Assembly: GCF_000495835.1 (NCBI RefSeq)
Contig: NZ_AWGC01000014.1
Coordinates: 124,001-188,000 of the forward strand
Reading direction: 5' to 3'
Length of the DNA stretch: 64,000 nucleotides
Origin: Asticcacaulis sp. AC402
GTDB lineage: Bacteria; Pseudomonadota; Alphaproteobacteria; Caulobacterales; Caulobacteraceae
Positions 15,678-27,078 of the stretch are shown piece after piece (within the stretch, counting starts at the first letter, position 1; every line of letters begins with the position of its first letter). The notes under the pieces were generated by a model. The model saw nothing but the letters and a program-made list of their open reading frames with translations. It ran no database searches and was not told the origin of the DNA. The position numbers and the translations under genes were made by a program.

Positions 15678-17206
15678 CAGGCGTATTCCCCTTGTGGTGC
15701 GCGGACATCAGTCCAGCTTGTAAATGTGCGTTTCGCTTCTGCCGAAGGCAATGGAAAATCGCTGCGATAATGAGAACCGCGACTCTCGTTGCGTTGCAAG
15801 GCCGAAACCACAATCAGACGTGCACTGACCAGGGCCAGGGCGCCCGGATAGCGGCTTTCCAGCGTTTCGATCAGCCTTAGCAGTTCCCCGAGACCCGCAG
15901 CGTCGCGGACCAGGCCGGCGTGCAGGCTCATGGCGTCGCGCAGGCGCTGAATGTCGGCGTTTGCAACCAGTGGTGGCACCTCTGGGATGATGGCATCCTT
16001 CGGATCGGGGTTGCGCAGTTCCTTTATTGCGGCCTCCCCAACTCTTTCACCGAAGGCCGCGGCTTCCAGCAGCGAGTTCGATGCCAGGCGGTTGGCGCCG
16101 TGAACGCCGGTCGAGGCACATTCCCCGGCGGCGTATAGCCCCTTCAAGGAGGTGTGGCCGGAGATGTCGGTGGCGATGCCGCCCATATGGTAATGGGCCG
16201 CCGGAGCGACGGGCAAGGGCATGGTACGCGGGTCGACGCCCTGCGCCATACACGAGGCAAACACCGTCGGGAACTCCTCCGGGAAGTGATCGCCGATGGC
16301 CTGACGGCAATCGAGAAAGGCGCCACGGCCCGACGCGTTCGCCTTATGCACGGCGCGGGCGACGATGTCGCGCGGCGCCAGTTCGCCATCGGGGTGATCC
16401 TCGAAGGCGAAACGTACACCGTCCTTGTCGACCAGGGTAGCGCCTTCGCCGCGCAGGGCCTCAGTGGCCAAGGGGGCCGGGTCGAGGCCGAATTTCAAAC
16501 CCGTCGGGTGGAACTGGACGAATTCCGGATCGGCGATAACAGCGCCGGCCAGGGCGGCCATGGCCATGCCTTCGCCGCGCAGGTTGGCCGGGTTGGTTGT
16601 AACGGCGAACAGCCCGCCCGATCCGCCGCTGGCCATGATCACAGCCTGAGCAAACACATGGACGCGCCGTTCGCCGTGCTGCACCACGGCGCCGATCACA
16701 TCTCCCTCGTGCGATGTGATCAGTCCGAGGGCAAAACTCGGTTCCCAGATTTCGATATGCGTAGCAGCCTGTGCGGCATTGACGACCGCCTCCAATATCG
16801 CCTTGCCGGCCAGGTCGCCGCCGACGCGGGCCACGCGGGCCAGGCCGTGGGCAGCCTCGCGGTTGAGGACGAAGTCGCCATTGGCCGCGTGGTCGAAAGG
16901 CGCGCCCATCTCGTTGAGCTTACGTACTGTCTCCGGACCCATATCCGTCAGCGTCTTGGCCGCCAGTTCGTCGACGATACCGGCGCCGGCGGCAATGGTG
17001 TCGCGGGCGTGAGCCTCGGGCGAATCCTGGTCCGACAGGGCCGCGGCGATCCCGCCCTGGGCCCAGGCCGAGGAACAGGCCACGCCCAGCGCCACGGGTG
17101 CCAGGACCAGGGTCTTGTGCGGAGCGGTGTTGAGCGCGACCGACAGACCGGCCAGACCAGCGCCGATGACCAGGGGACCGTTATGGATATAGATTTTCGC
17201 GGCCAT
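15677..17206 (-). CDS. nadB: L-aspartate oxidase
   Basis: NadB, a 509-residue FAD enzyme that oxidises L-aspartate to iminoaspartate for NadA. Visible are the Rossmann motif 'PLVIGAGLAGLSVAL', 'SSAWAQGGIAAAL', 'VQFHPTG', the 'APAAHYHMGGIATD' active-site region and 'YAAGECASTGVHGANRLASNSLLEA'. ATG 17206 has AGAAGGAGG directly upstream; the open frame runs further but without family sequence. The 180 bases to nadA contain CTCTCCCC/GGGGAGAG hairpins. Confidence 0.95.
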   Translation of the reverse strand: MAAKIYIHNGPLVIGAGLAGLSVALNTAPHKTLVLAPVALGVACSSAWAQGGIAAALSDQDSPEAHARDTIAAGAGIVDELAAKTLTDMGPETVRKLNEMGAPFDHAANGDFVLNREAAHGLARVARVGGDLAGKAILEAVVNAAQAATHIEIWEPSFALGLITSHEGDVIGAVVQHGERRVHVFAQAVIMASGGSGGLFAVTTNPANLRGEGMAMAALAGAVIADPEFVQFHPTGLKFGLDPAPLATEALRGEGATLVDKDGVRFAFEDHPDGELAPRDIVARAVHKANASGRGAFLDCRQAIGDHFPEEFPTVFASCMAQGVDPRTMPLPVAPAAHYHMGGIATDISGHTSLKGLYAAGECASTGVHGANRLASNSLLEAAAFGERVGEAAIKELRNPDPKDAIIPEVPPLVANADIQRLRDAMSLHAGLVRDAAGLGELLRLIETLESRYPGALALVSARLIVVSALQRNESRGSHYRSDFPLPSAEAKRTFTSWTDVRAPQGEYA

Positions 17207-17229
17207 GACAGGCCTCCTTCTGACTTTCC

Positions 17230-17387
17230 CTCTCCCCTCCCTGAGGGGAGAGGACGAGAGCCGAACGAAGTGACGGCGATCGGGTGAGGGGCCTTCCAAG
17301 AACGGCTGAACACCTGAATGTTCAGTATGCCCCTAACCCTAAACTCTCCCCGGCCTCGCCGGCAGGCAAAAGAACGGGGAGAGGGGA
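17230..17387. repeat. Intergenic CTCTCCCC/GGGGAGAG hairpins
   Basis: The first is a perfect hairpin CTCTCCCCTC-CCT-GAGGGGAGAG at 17230-17252. A looser one at about 17353-17386 pairs ACTCTCCCC with GGGGAGAG. They lie between nadA and nadB on the same transcript, so they may be transcript-stabilising or attenuating. Similar hairpins occur at 6698-6760 and 41766-41816. Confidence 0.55.
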
Positions 17388-18509
17388 TTAACTTATCATC
17401 TCGACATCGACGTGATGCCGGGCCTTGACCATGTCGTAGCGAGCCGGGACCTTGAGTGGCGGCATGTCGATCATGCGCTGCACCGCCTGTGCGGCGCGCG
17501 GGATCAGTTCGGGATCGACCGTCACCTCGAACTGGTGTTTGACCAGGCTGTCATAAATGCCTTGCAGCGTGATGCGCTTCATGTGCGGACACAGGTTGCA
17601 GGGCCGCAGGAATTCGACGCCCGGCGCATCGGCGGTGACATTATCCGCCATGGAGCATTCGGTGACCATGACCACCTGCTTTGGCTTGTTGCGCGTCACG
17701 TAGTCGCTCATGGCCGTGGTCGAACCGGTGAAGTCCGAGGCGGCGATCACCTCGGGCGGGCATTCCGGATGAGCCAGGACAATCGCATCCGGATAGGCCA
17801 GGCGCACCTGGGCGATATCGTCGGCATCGAAGCGCTCATGGACTTCGCAGGCGCCCGCCCAGGCGATGATCTTGATGTGGGTCTGGCGGGCGACATTTTT
17901 CGCCAGGAACTGGTCGGGGATCATGATGACCCGGTCGGTACCCCATTCCTTGGCGGCCCATTCCACCACCTGGACGGCATTGGCCGAGGTGCAGCAGATG
18001 TCGGTTTCAGCCTTCACATCGGCGGTGGTGTTGACATAGGTCACCACGGGCACGCCGGGATAGCGCTGCTTGATCAGGCGGACATCGGCGCCGGTGATGC
18101 TGGAGGCCAGCGAGCAGCCGGCACGCAGATCGGGGATCAGAACCGTCTTTTCGGGCGCCAGGATCTTCGAGGTTTCGGCCATGAAGTGGACCCCGCCCTG
18201 GACGATGATGGCGGCATCGGACTTGGCCGCTTCGCGCGCCAGGCCCAGGCTATCGCCGACATAGTCGCCGACGCCGTGGAAGATCTCCGGTGTCATGTAA
18301 TTATGGGCCAGGACGACCGCGTTCTTTTCCTTTTTTAACCGGTTGATGGCTGCAATCAAAGGCGCCTGCAGCTGCCATTCCAACTCGGAGACCTTGCCGG
18401 CCAGACGGCCGCGGATGACCGCGGTTTCGGCTTCGACAGCCGGGGTGAACTCAAGGGGGAACCTGCGCTCAAGCGGAGGAGCGGTAGCGCCAAGAACATT
18501 ATCGGGCAT
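17388..18509 (-). CDS. nadA: Quinolinate synthase A
   Basis: NadA, 373 residues, condenses iminoaspartate with dihydroxyacetone phosphate using an oxygen-sensitive 4Fe-4S cluster. Cluster cysteines fit 'LRAGCSLA', 'WAGACEVHE' and 'RPCNLCPHM'. 'VVLAHNYMTPEIFHGVGDYVGDSLGLA' and 'IIVQGGVHFMAETSKIL' are diagnostic. It is the first gene of the nadABC operon and has a strong inverted repeat just upstream. Confidence 0.95.
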   Translation of the reverse strand: MPDNVLGATAPPLERRFPLEFTPAVEAETAVIRGRLAGKVSELEWQLQAPLIAAINRLKKEKNAVVLAHNYMTPEIFHGVGDYVGDSLGLAREAAKSDAAIIVQGGVHFMAETSKILAPEKTVLIPDLRAGCSLASSITGADVRLIKQRYPGVPVVTYVNTTADVKAETDICCTSANAVQVVEWAAKEWGTDRVIMIPDQFLAKNVARQTHIKIIAWAGACEVHERFDADDIAQVRLAYPDAIVLAHPECPPEVIAASDFTGSTTAMSDYVTRNKPKQVVMVTECSMADNVTADAPGVEFLRPCNLCPHMKRITLQGIYDSLVKHQFEVTVDPELIPRAAQAVQRMIDMPPLKVPARYDMVKARHHVDVEMIS

Positions 18510-18528
18510 CGGCCTGGTCCTTTTCGAC

Positions 18529-18553
18529 CCTTATGCTCATTTTCAGCATAAGG
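18529..18553 (-). promoter_or_regulatory. Inverted repeat, candidate operator of nadABC
   Basis: CCTTATGCT-CATTTTC-AGCATAAGG is a perfect 9-base dyad 20 bases upstream of nadA, between nadA and the divergent dps gene. A repressor of NAD synthesis is the natural candidate. Alphaproteobacteria are known to control nadABC through NadQ, but I cannot confirm that protein's motif from memory. Confidence 0.6.
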
Positions 18554-18707
18554 TAGCCTTAAAATAGCCAGAACGGAGCAGGATGCAATATGGCCGAGCA
18601 AATACCGTGATCACGAATTATGACAATTGGTGAAATCCGGCGAACCTACTTGATTCCTTACAGCCCTGTTCATATCTCGTTGCGGTGTATTTATAGGGAG
18701 AGTTATC

Positions 18708-19178
18708 ATGGCTGATACTGTCGTTTCCACTGAGGTCGATCACGACAAGACCGTTGGCAAGGCGTTGTCGCAGGTTCTTGCCGACAGCTACACCCTTTAT
18801 CTGAAGACCCATGGTTACCATTGGAATGTCCGCGGTTTGACCTTCCGCTCGCTGCACCTGCTGTTCATGGACCAGTACACCGAACAGTGGACGGCTCTGG
18901 ATGAGATCGCCGAGCGTATCCTCGCCTTGGGCCAAGCCGCGCCGATGACCAATACCGCCTTTGCCAAACTGACCTCCGTCTCGGAAGGCGATCCTTCGAA
19001 GGCAGCCGAAGACATGGTCAGGGATCTGGCCGAAGGCCACAGGCAGGTAATCACGTCGCTGAAGGCGCTGGTCGCGGTATCTGAAAAGGCCGGCGACGGT
19101 CCGTCGCAGGACCTGGCCAATACGCGCCTGGCGGCTCATGAAAAGCACCTTTGGATGCTAAGTGCCACTCTGGGTTAA
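18708..19178 (+). CDS. dps: Dps/ferritin-like DNA protection protein
   Basis: A 156-residue four-helix Dps subunit. Such proteins form dodecamers that oxidise and store iron and shield DNA from peroxide. The inter-subunit ferroxidase ligands are visible in 'KTHGYHWNVRG' and 'LHLLFMDQYTEQWTALDEIAERI'. AGGGAGAG lies upstream of the ATG. It is divergent from nadA. A family A repeat begins right at its stop codon. Confidence 0.93.
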   Translation: MADTVVSTEVDHDKTVGKALSQVLADSYTLYLKTHGYHWNVRGLTFRSLHLLFMDQYTEQWTALDEIAERILALGQAAPMTNTAFAKLTSVSEGDPSKAAEDMVRDLAEGHRQVITSLKALVAVSEKAGDGPSQDLANTRLAAHEKHLWMLSATLG

Positions 19179-19244
19179 GGCGCAATACGGTAAAGTGAAA
19201 GCCACGTTCCGGAAAAAGTGCGCGGAAAAACAAATCCCGCTCTA
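19178..19244 (+). repeat. Family A element, copy 2 (shortened)
   Basis: GCGCAATACGGTAAAGTG...CGGAAAAAGTGCGCGGAAAAACAAATCCCGCTCTA follows the dps stop codon. The outer parts of the consensus are present, but the second hairpin has lost its first arm and loop. The remaining 19245-19436 shows no credible gene. Confidence 0.55.
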
Positions 19245-19436
19245 ACGCCGGTGAACGGGAATATTCCAGCGGGTTTTTCATCTGCCTCGCTGTGCAACAG
19301 CTGAACGGCAGACCAACCGGACGGGCGACGACACCGATGATCGAGCGCCTCGCGCCGCTTCTGGCGCTGGTCCTGTCACCCCGCGCCGCCATCCGCAAAC
19401 TCTGGACATCGGCCACGCTCTCCGCCAAAAGGCGGC

Positions 19437-19868
19437 ATGGTCTTCATCACGCCCCAGTTATCGGTTCCTGACGACGAACTGCACGAAAGCTTCGTGCGGG
19501 CGTCAGGGGCTGGCGGTCAGAATATCAACAAGGTCTCAACCGCTGTCGAGCTGCGCTTCTCGATCGTCAACAACTGGACCCTGCCTTACGACGTCAAGCA
19601 GCGCCTGATCCGGCTGGGTGGTCGCAGGGTCAACAGTCAGGGTGAACTGGTGCTGTTTATCCAGACTCACCGCACCCAGGATATGAACCGCAAGGCCGCT
19701 CTGGAACGCTTTGTCGAACTGGTCCAGAAGGCTGCCGAACCGCCGCCGCCGCCGCGCATCCGTACCAAGCCGACCAAGGGCTCGGTGCGCCGACGCCTCG
19801 CCGGAAAAGCAATACGCGCCGGCATCAAGGCCGGTCGCGCCACGCCGGGAGACGACGATGACGCCTGA
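19437..19868 (+). CDS. arfB: Alternative ribosome-rescue factor ArfB
   Basis: A 143-residue codon-independent peptidyl-tRNA hydrolase that frees ribosomes stalled on truncated mRNA. The GGQ loop is at residues 26-28 (ASGAGGQNINKV). A lysine/arginine-rich tail (about 108-135) is the part that occupies the empty mRNA channel in ArfB. The short length excludes full release factors. AAAGG precedes the ATG. Its last 11 bases overlap the GNAT gene. Confidence 0.92.
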   Translation: MVFITPQLSVPDDELHESFVRASGAGGQNINKVSTAVELRFSIVNNWTLPYDVKQRLIRLGGRRVNSQGELVLFIQTHRTQDMNRKAALERFVELVQKAAEPPPPPRIRTKPTKGSVRRRLAGKAIRAGIKAGRATPGDDDDA

Positions 19869-20361
19869 CATTCGCCGTTCGACCCTGAATGATCTTGACG
19901 GCATCACGACCATGTACCGGGCCGCAGCCGCGTCAGGCGGCCTTGCGCGCAAGCCTGAAGAGATTACGGCGACCTACGTCGCTGGCTTTCTGAACCAGGC
20001 AACCCAGACAGGCTTGAGTCTGCTGGTCATGGCTGACGGCCGGGTTGTCGGCGAGATCCATGGCTGGCCGATGCCCCAGTCGCAGTTCGCCCACGTCTTC
20101 GGCGACCTGACCATCGCCATTCATCCGCAGTTCCAGGGCCAGGGCTTAGGCCGGGCTCTGTTCGCGGCGCTGATCACCGAAATCGAAAGCGGTCTTAAGC
20201 ATATTCGCCGGGTCGAGTTGGGCTGCCGTGCGAGCAACCTTCGCGCTCTCGCGTTGTACCACGGCCTGGGGTTTGTCGTCGAAGGGCGTCTGAAGAACCG
20301 GATCTATGACGAGGCCGGTTTCTACGAAGACGACCTCGTTATGGGACTTCTGGTGCGGTGA
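19858..20361 (+). CDS. GNAT family N-acetyltransferase
   Basis: A 167-residue acetyltransferase with the acetyl-CoA motif A 'LTIAIHPQFQGQGLGRALFAALI' (Q/RxxGxG/A) and motif B 'NLRALALYHGLGFVVEGRLKN'. The latter resembles the RimI/amino-acid acetylating group, but the substrate is unknown. It starts inside the end of arfB (11-base overlap), so translation is probably coupled. Its tail overlaps the convergent transferase gene by 23 bases. Confidence 0.85.
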   Translation: MTPDIRRSTLNDLDGITTMYRAAAASGGLARKPEEITATYVAGFLNQATQTGLSLLVMADGRVVGEIHGWPMPQSQFAHVFGDLTIAIHPQFQGQGLGRALFAALITEIESGLKHIRRVELGCRASNLRALALYHGLGFVVEGRLKNRIYDEAGFYEDDLVMGLLVR

Positions 20362-21478
20362 CGCCAGAAGATGACGATGTGGTTAAAGGCTGATTTTTGA
20401 GCAATTCGCGGCGAACCCGTCCCCACACCAGGCTGTACAACAGGATTACGGTCGTCAGGCACGCGAAGCGAATATCGATCTGATACAGCAGGTCGACAGC
20501 GCGTGCCGCCAGGCCGACGGCGCTGGAAACGGCGCACAGGAGCCATACCCGGACCGCCAGCCGGAAGTGGCTTGGGTCACGGCGCTGTAGCCACAGCTGA
20601 TAGAGATGTTCCTTGTGCGGCCGCATAACGTCCTTGCCCTGGCGCAGGCGGGTGATCAGTGTCAGGACCACATCGACGATCAGCGGCGCCAGGAGGAAAC
20701 CGCCAAACCACACCGAGCCAATGCCGTAGGCCTTGACCACGAGGCTGGTACCGGTAATCAAAGCGCCTGCGAACAGGGCACCGGCATCACCCTGGAACGC
20801 CTTGCCCGTGAGATTGAAGGGCAGAAAGCCGAGATGGGCGCCGGCGGCGCACAGGCAGATCAGCAGTACCACGCCGAGATCGTTGCCCAGCGGCACCATG
20901 GGCGCCAGCAGAAGGATCAGGCCGGCCAGAACCACCAGGGCCAGGCTCTGTGTGCCGGATGCCAGGCCGTTGGCGCCGTCCATGAAGTTGATGGTGTTGA
21001 TGCCCAGCACCAGCCACAGGGTACAGCCCAGCGTGCTGATGACGGGGTGAAGTGTTACAGTCATACCAGGGCCGAAGGTCAGGGTATCGACGTGGAACAG
21101 CCAGGCAAACAGCAGGCACAGACCGATCTGAAAACCGAGACGCAGCTTAGGTGGAAGGTCGATCAGGTCATCCAGCGCACCCGACAGGCCCATCAGGCTG
21201 GCGAACCCGAACAGGAGGGCACCATTGAACCATCCCCCGGGGATCATGTTGCCGAATAACCCTAGTGCTATGGCCGTAACCAGGCCGCAGGCGGCCATGA
21301 TGGCCAGGCCGCCACTGGTCGGCGTGGGGGTGGTGTGGGCGCCGCGTTCGCGCGGCCGGTCGACGGGGCCGCCCCAAAGCACCAGAAGACTGAACAGGAC
21401 CGCCGCAACGGCGGAACCTGCCAGTCCAAGCAGGACAAGGGCAGGCGAGATCAGCCAGGAATGCGACGAAATGCTCAT
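20339..21478 (-). CDS. Polyprenyl-phosphate sugar-1-phosphate transferase (WecA/WbpL type)
   Basis: A 379-residue polytopic membrane enzyme of the MraY/WecA family. It starts lipid-linked glycan synthesis by moving a HexNAc-1-phosphate to undecaprenyl phosphate. Magnesium motifs are 'GALDDLIDLPPKLRL', 'NTINFMDGANGLA' and 'FLPFNLTGKAFQGDAGALFAG'. The sugar-recognition segment 'RPHKEHLYQ' resembles WbpL rather than MraY. ATG 21478 is preferred; the earlier frame lies in repeat B. It probably builds the O-antigen or capsule initiator. Confidence 0.88.
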   Translation of the reverse strand: MSISSHSWLISPALVLLGLAGSAVAAVLFSLLVLWGGPVDRPRERGAHTTPTPTSGGLAIMAACGLVTAIALGLFGNMIPGGWFNGALLFGFASLMGLSGALDDLIDLPPKLRLGFQIGLCLLFAWLFHVDTLTFGPGMTVTLHPVISTLGCTLWLVLGINTINFMDGANGLASGTQSLALVVLAGLILLLAPMVPLGNDLGVVLLICLCAAGAHLGFLPFNLTGKAFQGDAGALFAGALITGTSLVVKAYGIGSVWFGGFLLAPLIVDVVLTLITRLRQGKDVMRPHKEHLYQLWLQRRDPSHFRLAVRVWLLCAVSSAVGLAARAVDLLYQIDIRFACLTTVILLYSLVWGRVRRELLKNQPLTTSSSSGVTAPEVP

Positions 21479-21532
21479 ATAGTGGAAGTCTTGCCCGGTT
21501 TTGTCTCTCGGGACAAGACCCGGCGTTTGGCT

Positions 21533-21671
21533 TATACCAAGCCCCATAAAGAAAGACGCTTGGTATTCGCTTTTTTCAGATCAAACGCCGCCGAAAGGGC
21601 GGTCCCGATGGCGCCTCGCAAAAGCTCTGGTGCCAACCCGCGATGAATCAAGGTCATCGAGGGTTGCTATC
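21533..21671 (+). repeat. Family B element, copy 2
   Basis: About 139 bases. It opens with the hairpin ATACCAAG...CTTGGTAT, continues with TTTTTTCAGATCAAACGCCG and CCTCGCAAAAGCTC, and ends in a CCAACCCGCGATGA...GGGTTG hairpin. It lies between two minus-strand genes and codes for nothing visible. Confidence 0.65.
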
Positions 21672-21717
21672 AAAAGGCAAAACGCACGTACAAAGTAAAG
21701 TCTTCGCCGTCAGGCGC

Positions 21718-25154
<3,437 letters not shown>

Positions 25155-25156
25155 CC

Positions 25157-25226
25157 TCATGCCTGAAAGTGGCTCCACCGCACGGGCGGCCGCATTTTGG
25201 GATAAACATGAGGCGTCAGAAAAACT
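25157..25226 (+). repeat. Diverged family A-like hairpin between mreB and mreC
   Basis: CCTCATG and CATGAGG arms enclose GTGGCTCCACCGCACGGGCG...TTTTGGGATAAA. The inner sequence matches the centre of family A copy 3 (GTGGACGCCACCGCACGGGCG...TTTTCGGATAAA). It begins just after the mreB stop codon and would be transcribed as a stem-loop between mreB and mreC. Confidence 0.5.
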
Positions 25227-25334
25227 AGGGCAAAGTGACATTCAATCTTCAACCACTTTGACCTAGAATCGGCGTAGACTGAAAGCGACCGACGGCGGAC
25301 CTAAATTACCATTGTAGTTCTCCGACAGTAGGGG

Positions 25335-26498
25335 ATGAGTAGCGTGTCGTACGGAGACAACAAGCATTTCGAACACATCAAGCTGCCCATGACCTGGGCG
25401 GTGATGGGGGTGGTCGGTCTGGTCTGTATCATCGCAGCCTTGATGCTGCTGGGCGACCGCAGTGAACAGGTCGAAGCGGAGGCCTACGCCAAACGCTCCG
25501 GCTTCGACAGCGCCGCGGGACCGGTCAACAACGCCATCTCCTGGCCGGTGCAAAAGGTCGGTGCCGGCACGAACTGGCTGGACGACTATTTCTTCGCGGT
25601 CAGCGAGAACCGTGTCCTTCGCACGAAGGTCGCCCAGTTGTCGCAGTATGAAAACTTGTACAAGCAGGAGCGCGACCTCAACTCGCGCTACGAGAAGCTG
25701 TTGAACCTGCGCACCGAGCCGGAAATGGACATGGTGGCGGCGCGTTCGGTATCGGTTTCGCGCGGCCCCTTCGCCAATAACCGCCTGATCGATGCCGGCT
25801 CGAAGAAGGGGATCACCTTCGGAAATCCGGTCATTACCGACCAGGGCCTGGTCGGCCGCATCGTCGGCGTCTCACCCGACGTGTCGCGCGTGCTGATGGT
25901 GACCGACGTCACTTCGCACGTTCCGGTCATGGTTATGCGCTCGGACGCCCGCGCCATGATGAACGGCGACGGCAATACCGGATACACTAAGCTCGACTTC
26001 GTCCGCGGCAGGGACAGTGTCCGCGTCGGCGACCAGATACTGACGTCCGGCGACGGCGGCATCTTCCCGCGCGGCCTGCCAGTGGGCGAGGCGGTCAAGG
26101 GCGTCGACGGCGTCTGGCGCGTGCGCCTCTATTCCAACCGCGCCCCGATCGAACTGGTCAAGGTCGTCAAGTTCAAAGACTTCTCGCAATTGCCCGACCC
26201 CTCCACGCTTCTGCGCAGTCCGCCCGTCAGCGATATCCTGCCGCCGCCCGCCATGCCCAGGGTGGATCCCCAATCCGTGGCCCAATCTCAAGCCCCGGCC
26301 CCGGCCGCCGCCACGAGCAGCAGTGCATCGCCCGCCGCAACCCCAGCGCGGCCGGTAAATCGCGCTTCGTCGTCTTCGACGGCACCGCGTCCGCGTCCTG
26401 CCGCTGCCTCCTCGTCGTCGTCCAGTTCGGCATTACCACCGGAAGCGGCTCAGACTTCGACGGCCGCCTCTTCATCGCCAGCAGGGGCTCAGCCATGA
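25335..26498 (+). CDS. mreC: Rod-shape determining protein MreC
   Basis: MreC, 387 residues: a cytoplasmic stub, one membrane helix (about 19-40), a coiled coil (about 85-120, 'SENRVLRTKVAQLSQYENLYKQERDLNSRYEKLL') and the periplasmic double beta-barrel ('DAGSKKGITFGNPVITDQGLVGRIVGVSPDVSRVLMVTD', 'SGDGGIFPRGLPVGEA'). A Ser/Ala/Pro-rich tail of roughly 90 residues follows, longer than in enterobacterial MreC and probably disordered. It scaffolds PBP2 and RodA. The stop overlaps mreD (ATGA). Confidence 0.95.
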   Translation: MSSVSYGDNKHFEHIKLPMTWAVMGVVGLVCIIAALMLLGDRSEQVEAEAYAKRSGFDSAAGPVNNAISWPVQKVGAGTNWLDDYFFAVSENRVLRTKVAQLSQYENLYKQERDLNSRYEKLLNLRTEPEMDMVAARSVSVSRGPFANNRLIDAGSKKGITFGNPVITDQGLVGRIVGVSPDVSRVLMVTDVTSHVPVMVMRSDARAMMNGDGNTGYTKLDFVRGRDSVRVGDQILTSGDGGIFPRGLPVGEAVKGVDGVWRVRLYSNRAPIELVKVVKFKDFSQLPDPSTLLRSPPVSDILPPPAMPRVDPQSVAQSQAPAPAAATSSSASPAATPARPVNRASSSSTAPRPRPAAASSSSSSSALPPEAAQTSTAASSSPAGAQP

Positions 26499-27067
26499 AA
26501 CCCCTGATGAAGCGCGGCCTGTTCGAACGCAGCCCGCTGAACCGGGGGATGCGCGGCGGCATGGCGTCCAGGATTATCGGCCCGTGGGACTGGATTCTGG
26601 CGCCGGCGCTGATCAGCCTTGCCGCGACCATTGTCCTGGCGACGGCCTTCCAGCCGTTAGGCCTGTACCTGCCTGAACCGGTAACGCCCCTGCTTCTGGC
26701 CTTTGCCTGGCCTTTGATCCGGCCATCCTATATTGCGCCCTTTGTCCTGGGGGGGCTGGGTATCTTCCTGGACTTTTTCTGGGGTGCGCCGCTGGGCTTC
26801 TGGACGCTCAACCTCATGCTGGTCTATGCCGTCCTGGTGTTTGCGCGCACCTATATCATCGGCCAGGACTGGCTCGTCGTTTTCGGCGTCTTCCTGTTGA
26901 CGGAACTCGTCTTCTTCGGGCTCTGCACCGTGGTGATGAGCATCGACACTGGCAGCGTGCCGCGCCTGTTTGGCGTTTTTGAGCAGGCCTTCGCCACCAC
27001 TCTGTTCTTTCCGGCGGTGTGGTATCTCATGGAGAAGTATCTCCATGCCGATGTTCGATTTCAGTAG
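26495..27067 (+). CDS. mreD: Rod-shape determining protein MreD
   Basis: A 190-residue membrane protein with about five to six helices ('ILAPALISLAATIVLATAF', 'YIAPFVLGGLGIFLDFFWGAPLGFWTLNLMLVYAVLVFA', 'WLVVFGVFLLTELVFFGLCTVVM'). The 'FLDFFWGAPLGFWTLNLML' segment is the family's most recognisable part. Position and overlap with mreC confirm the call. It works with MreC in the elongasome. Confidence 0.92.
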   Translation: MKPLMKRGLFERSPLNRGMRGGMASRIIGPWDWILAPALISLAATIVLATAFQPLGLYLPEPVTPLLLAFAWPLIRPSYIAPFVLGGLGIFLDFFWGAPLGFWTLNLMLVYAVLVFARTYIIGQDWLVVFGVFLLTELVFFGLCTVVMSIDTGSVPRLFGVFEQAFATTLFFPAVWYLMEKYLHADVRFQ

Positions 27068-27078
27068 GGCGGTTCGTC

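Noticed and set aside
19338-19469. Possible 43-residue gene (MIERLAPLL...) overlapping the arfB start
   Set aside because: No ribosome site, no known family, and it overlaps arfB in another frame.
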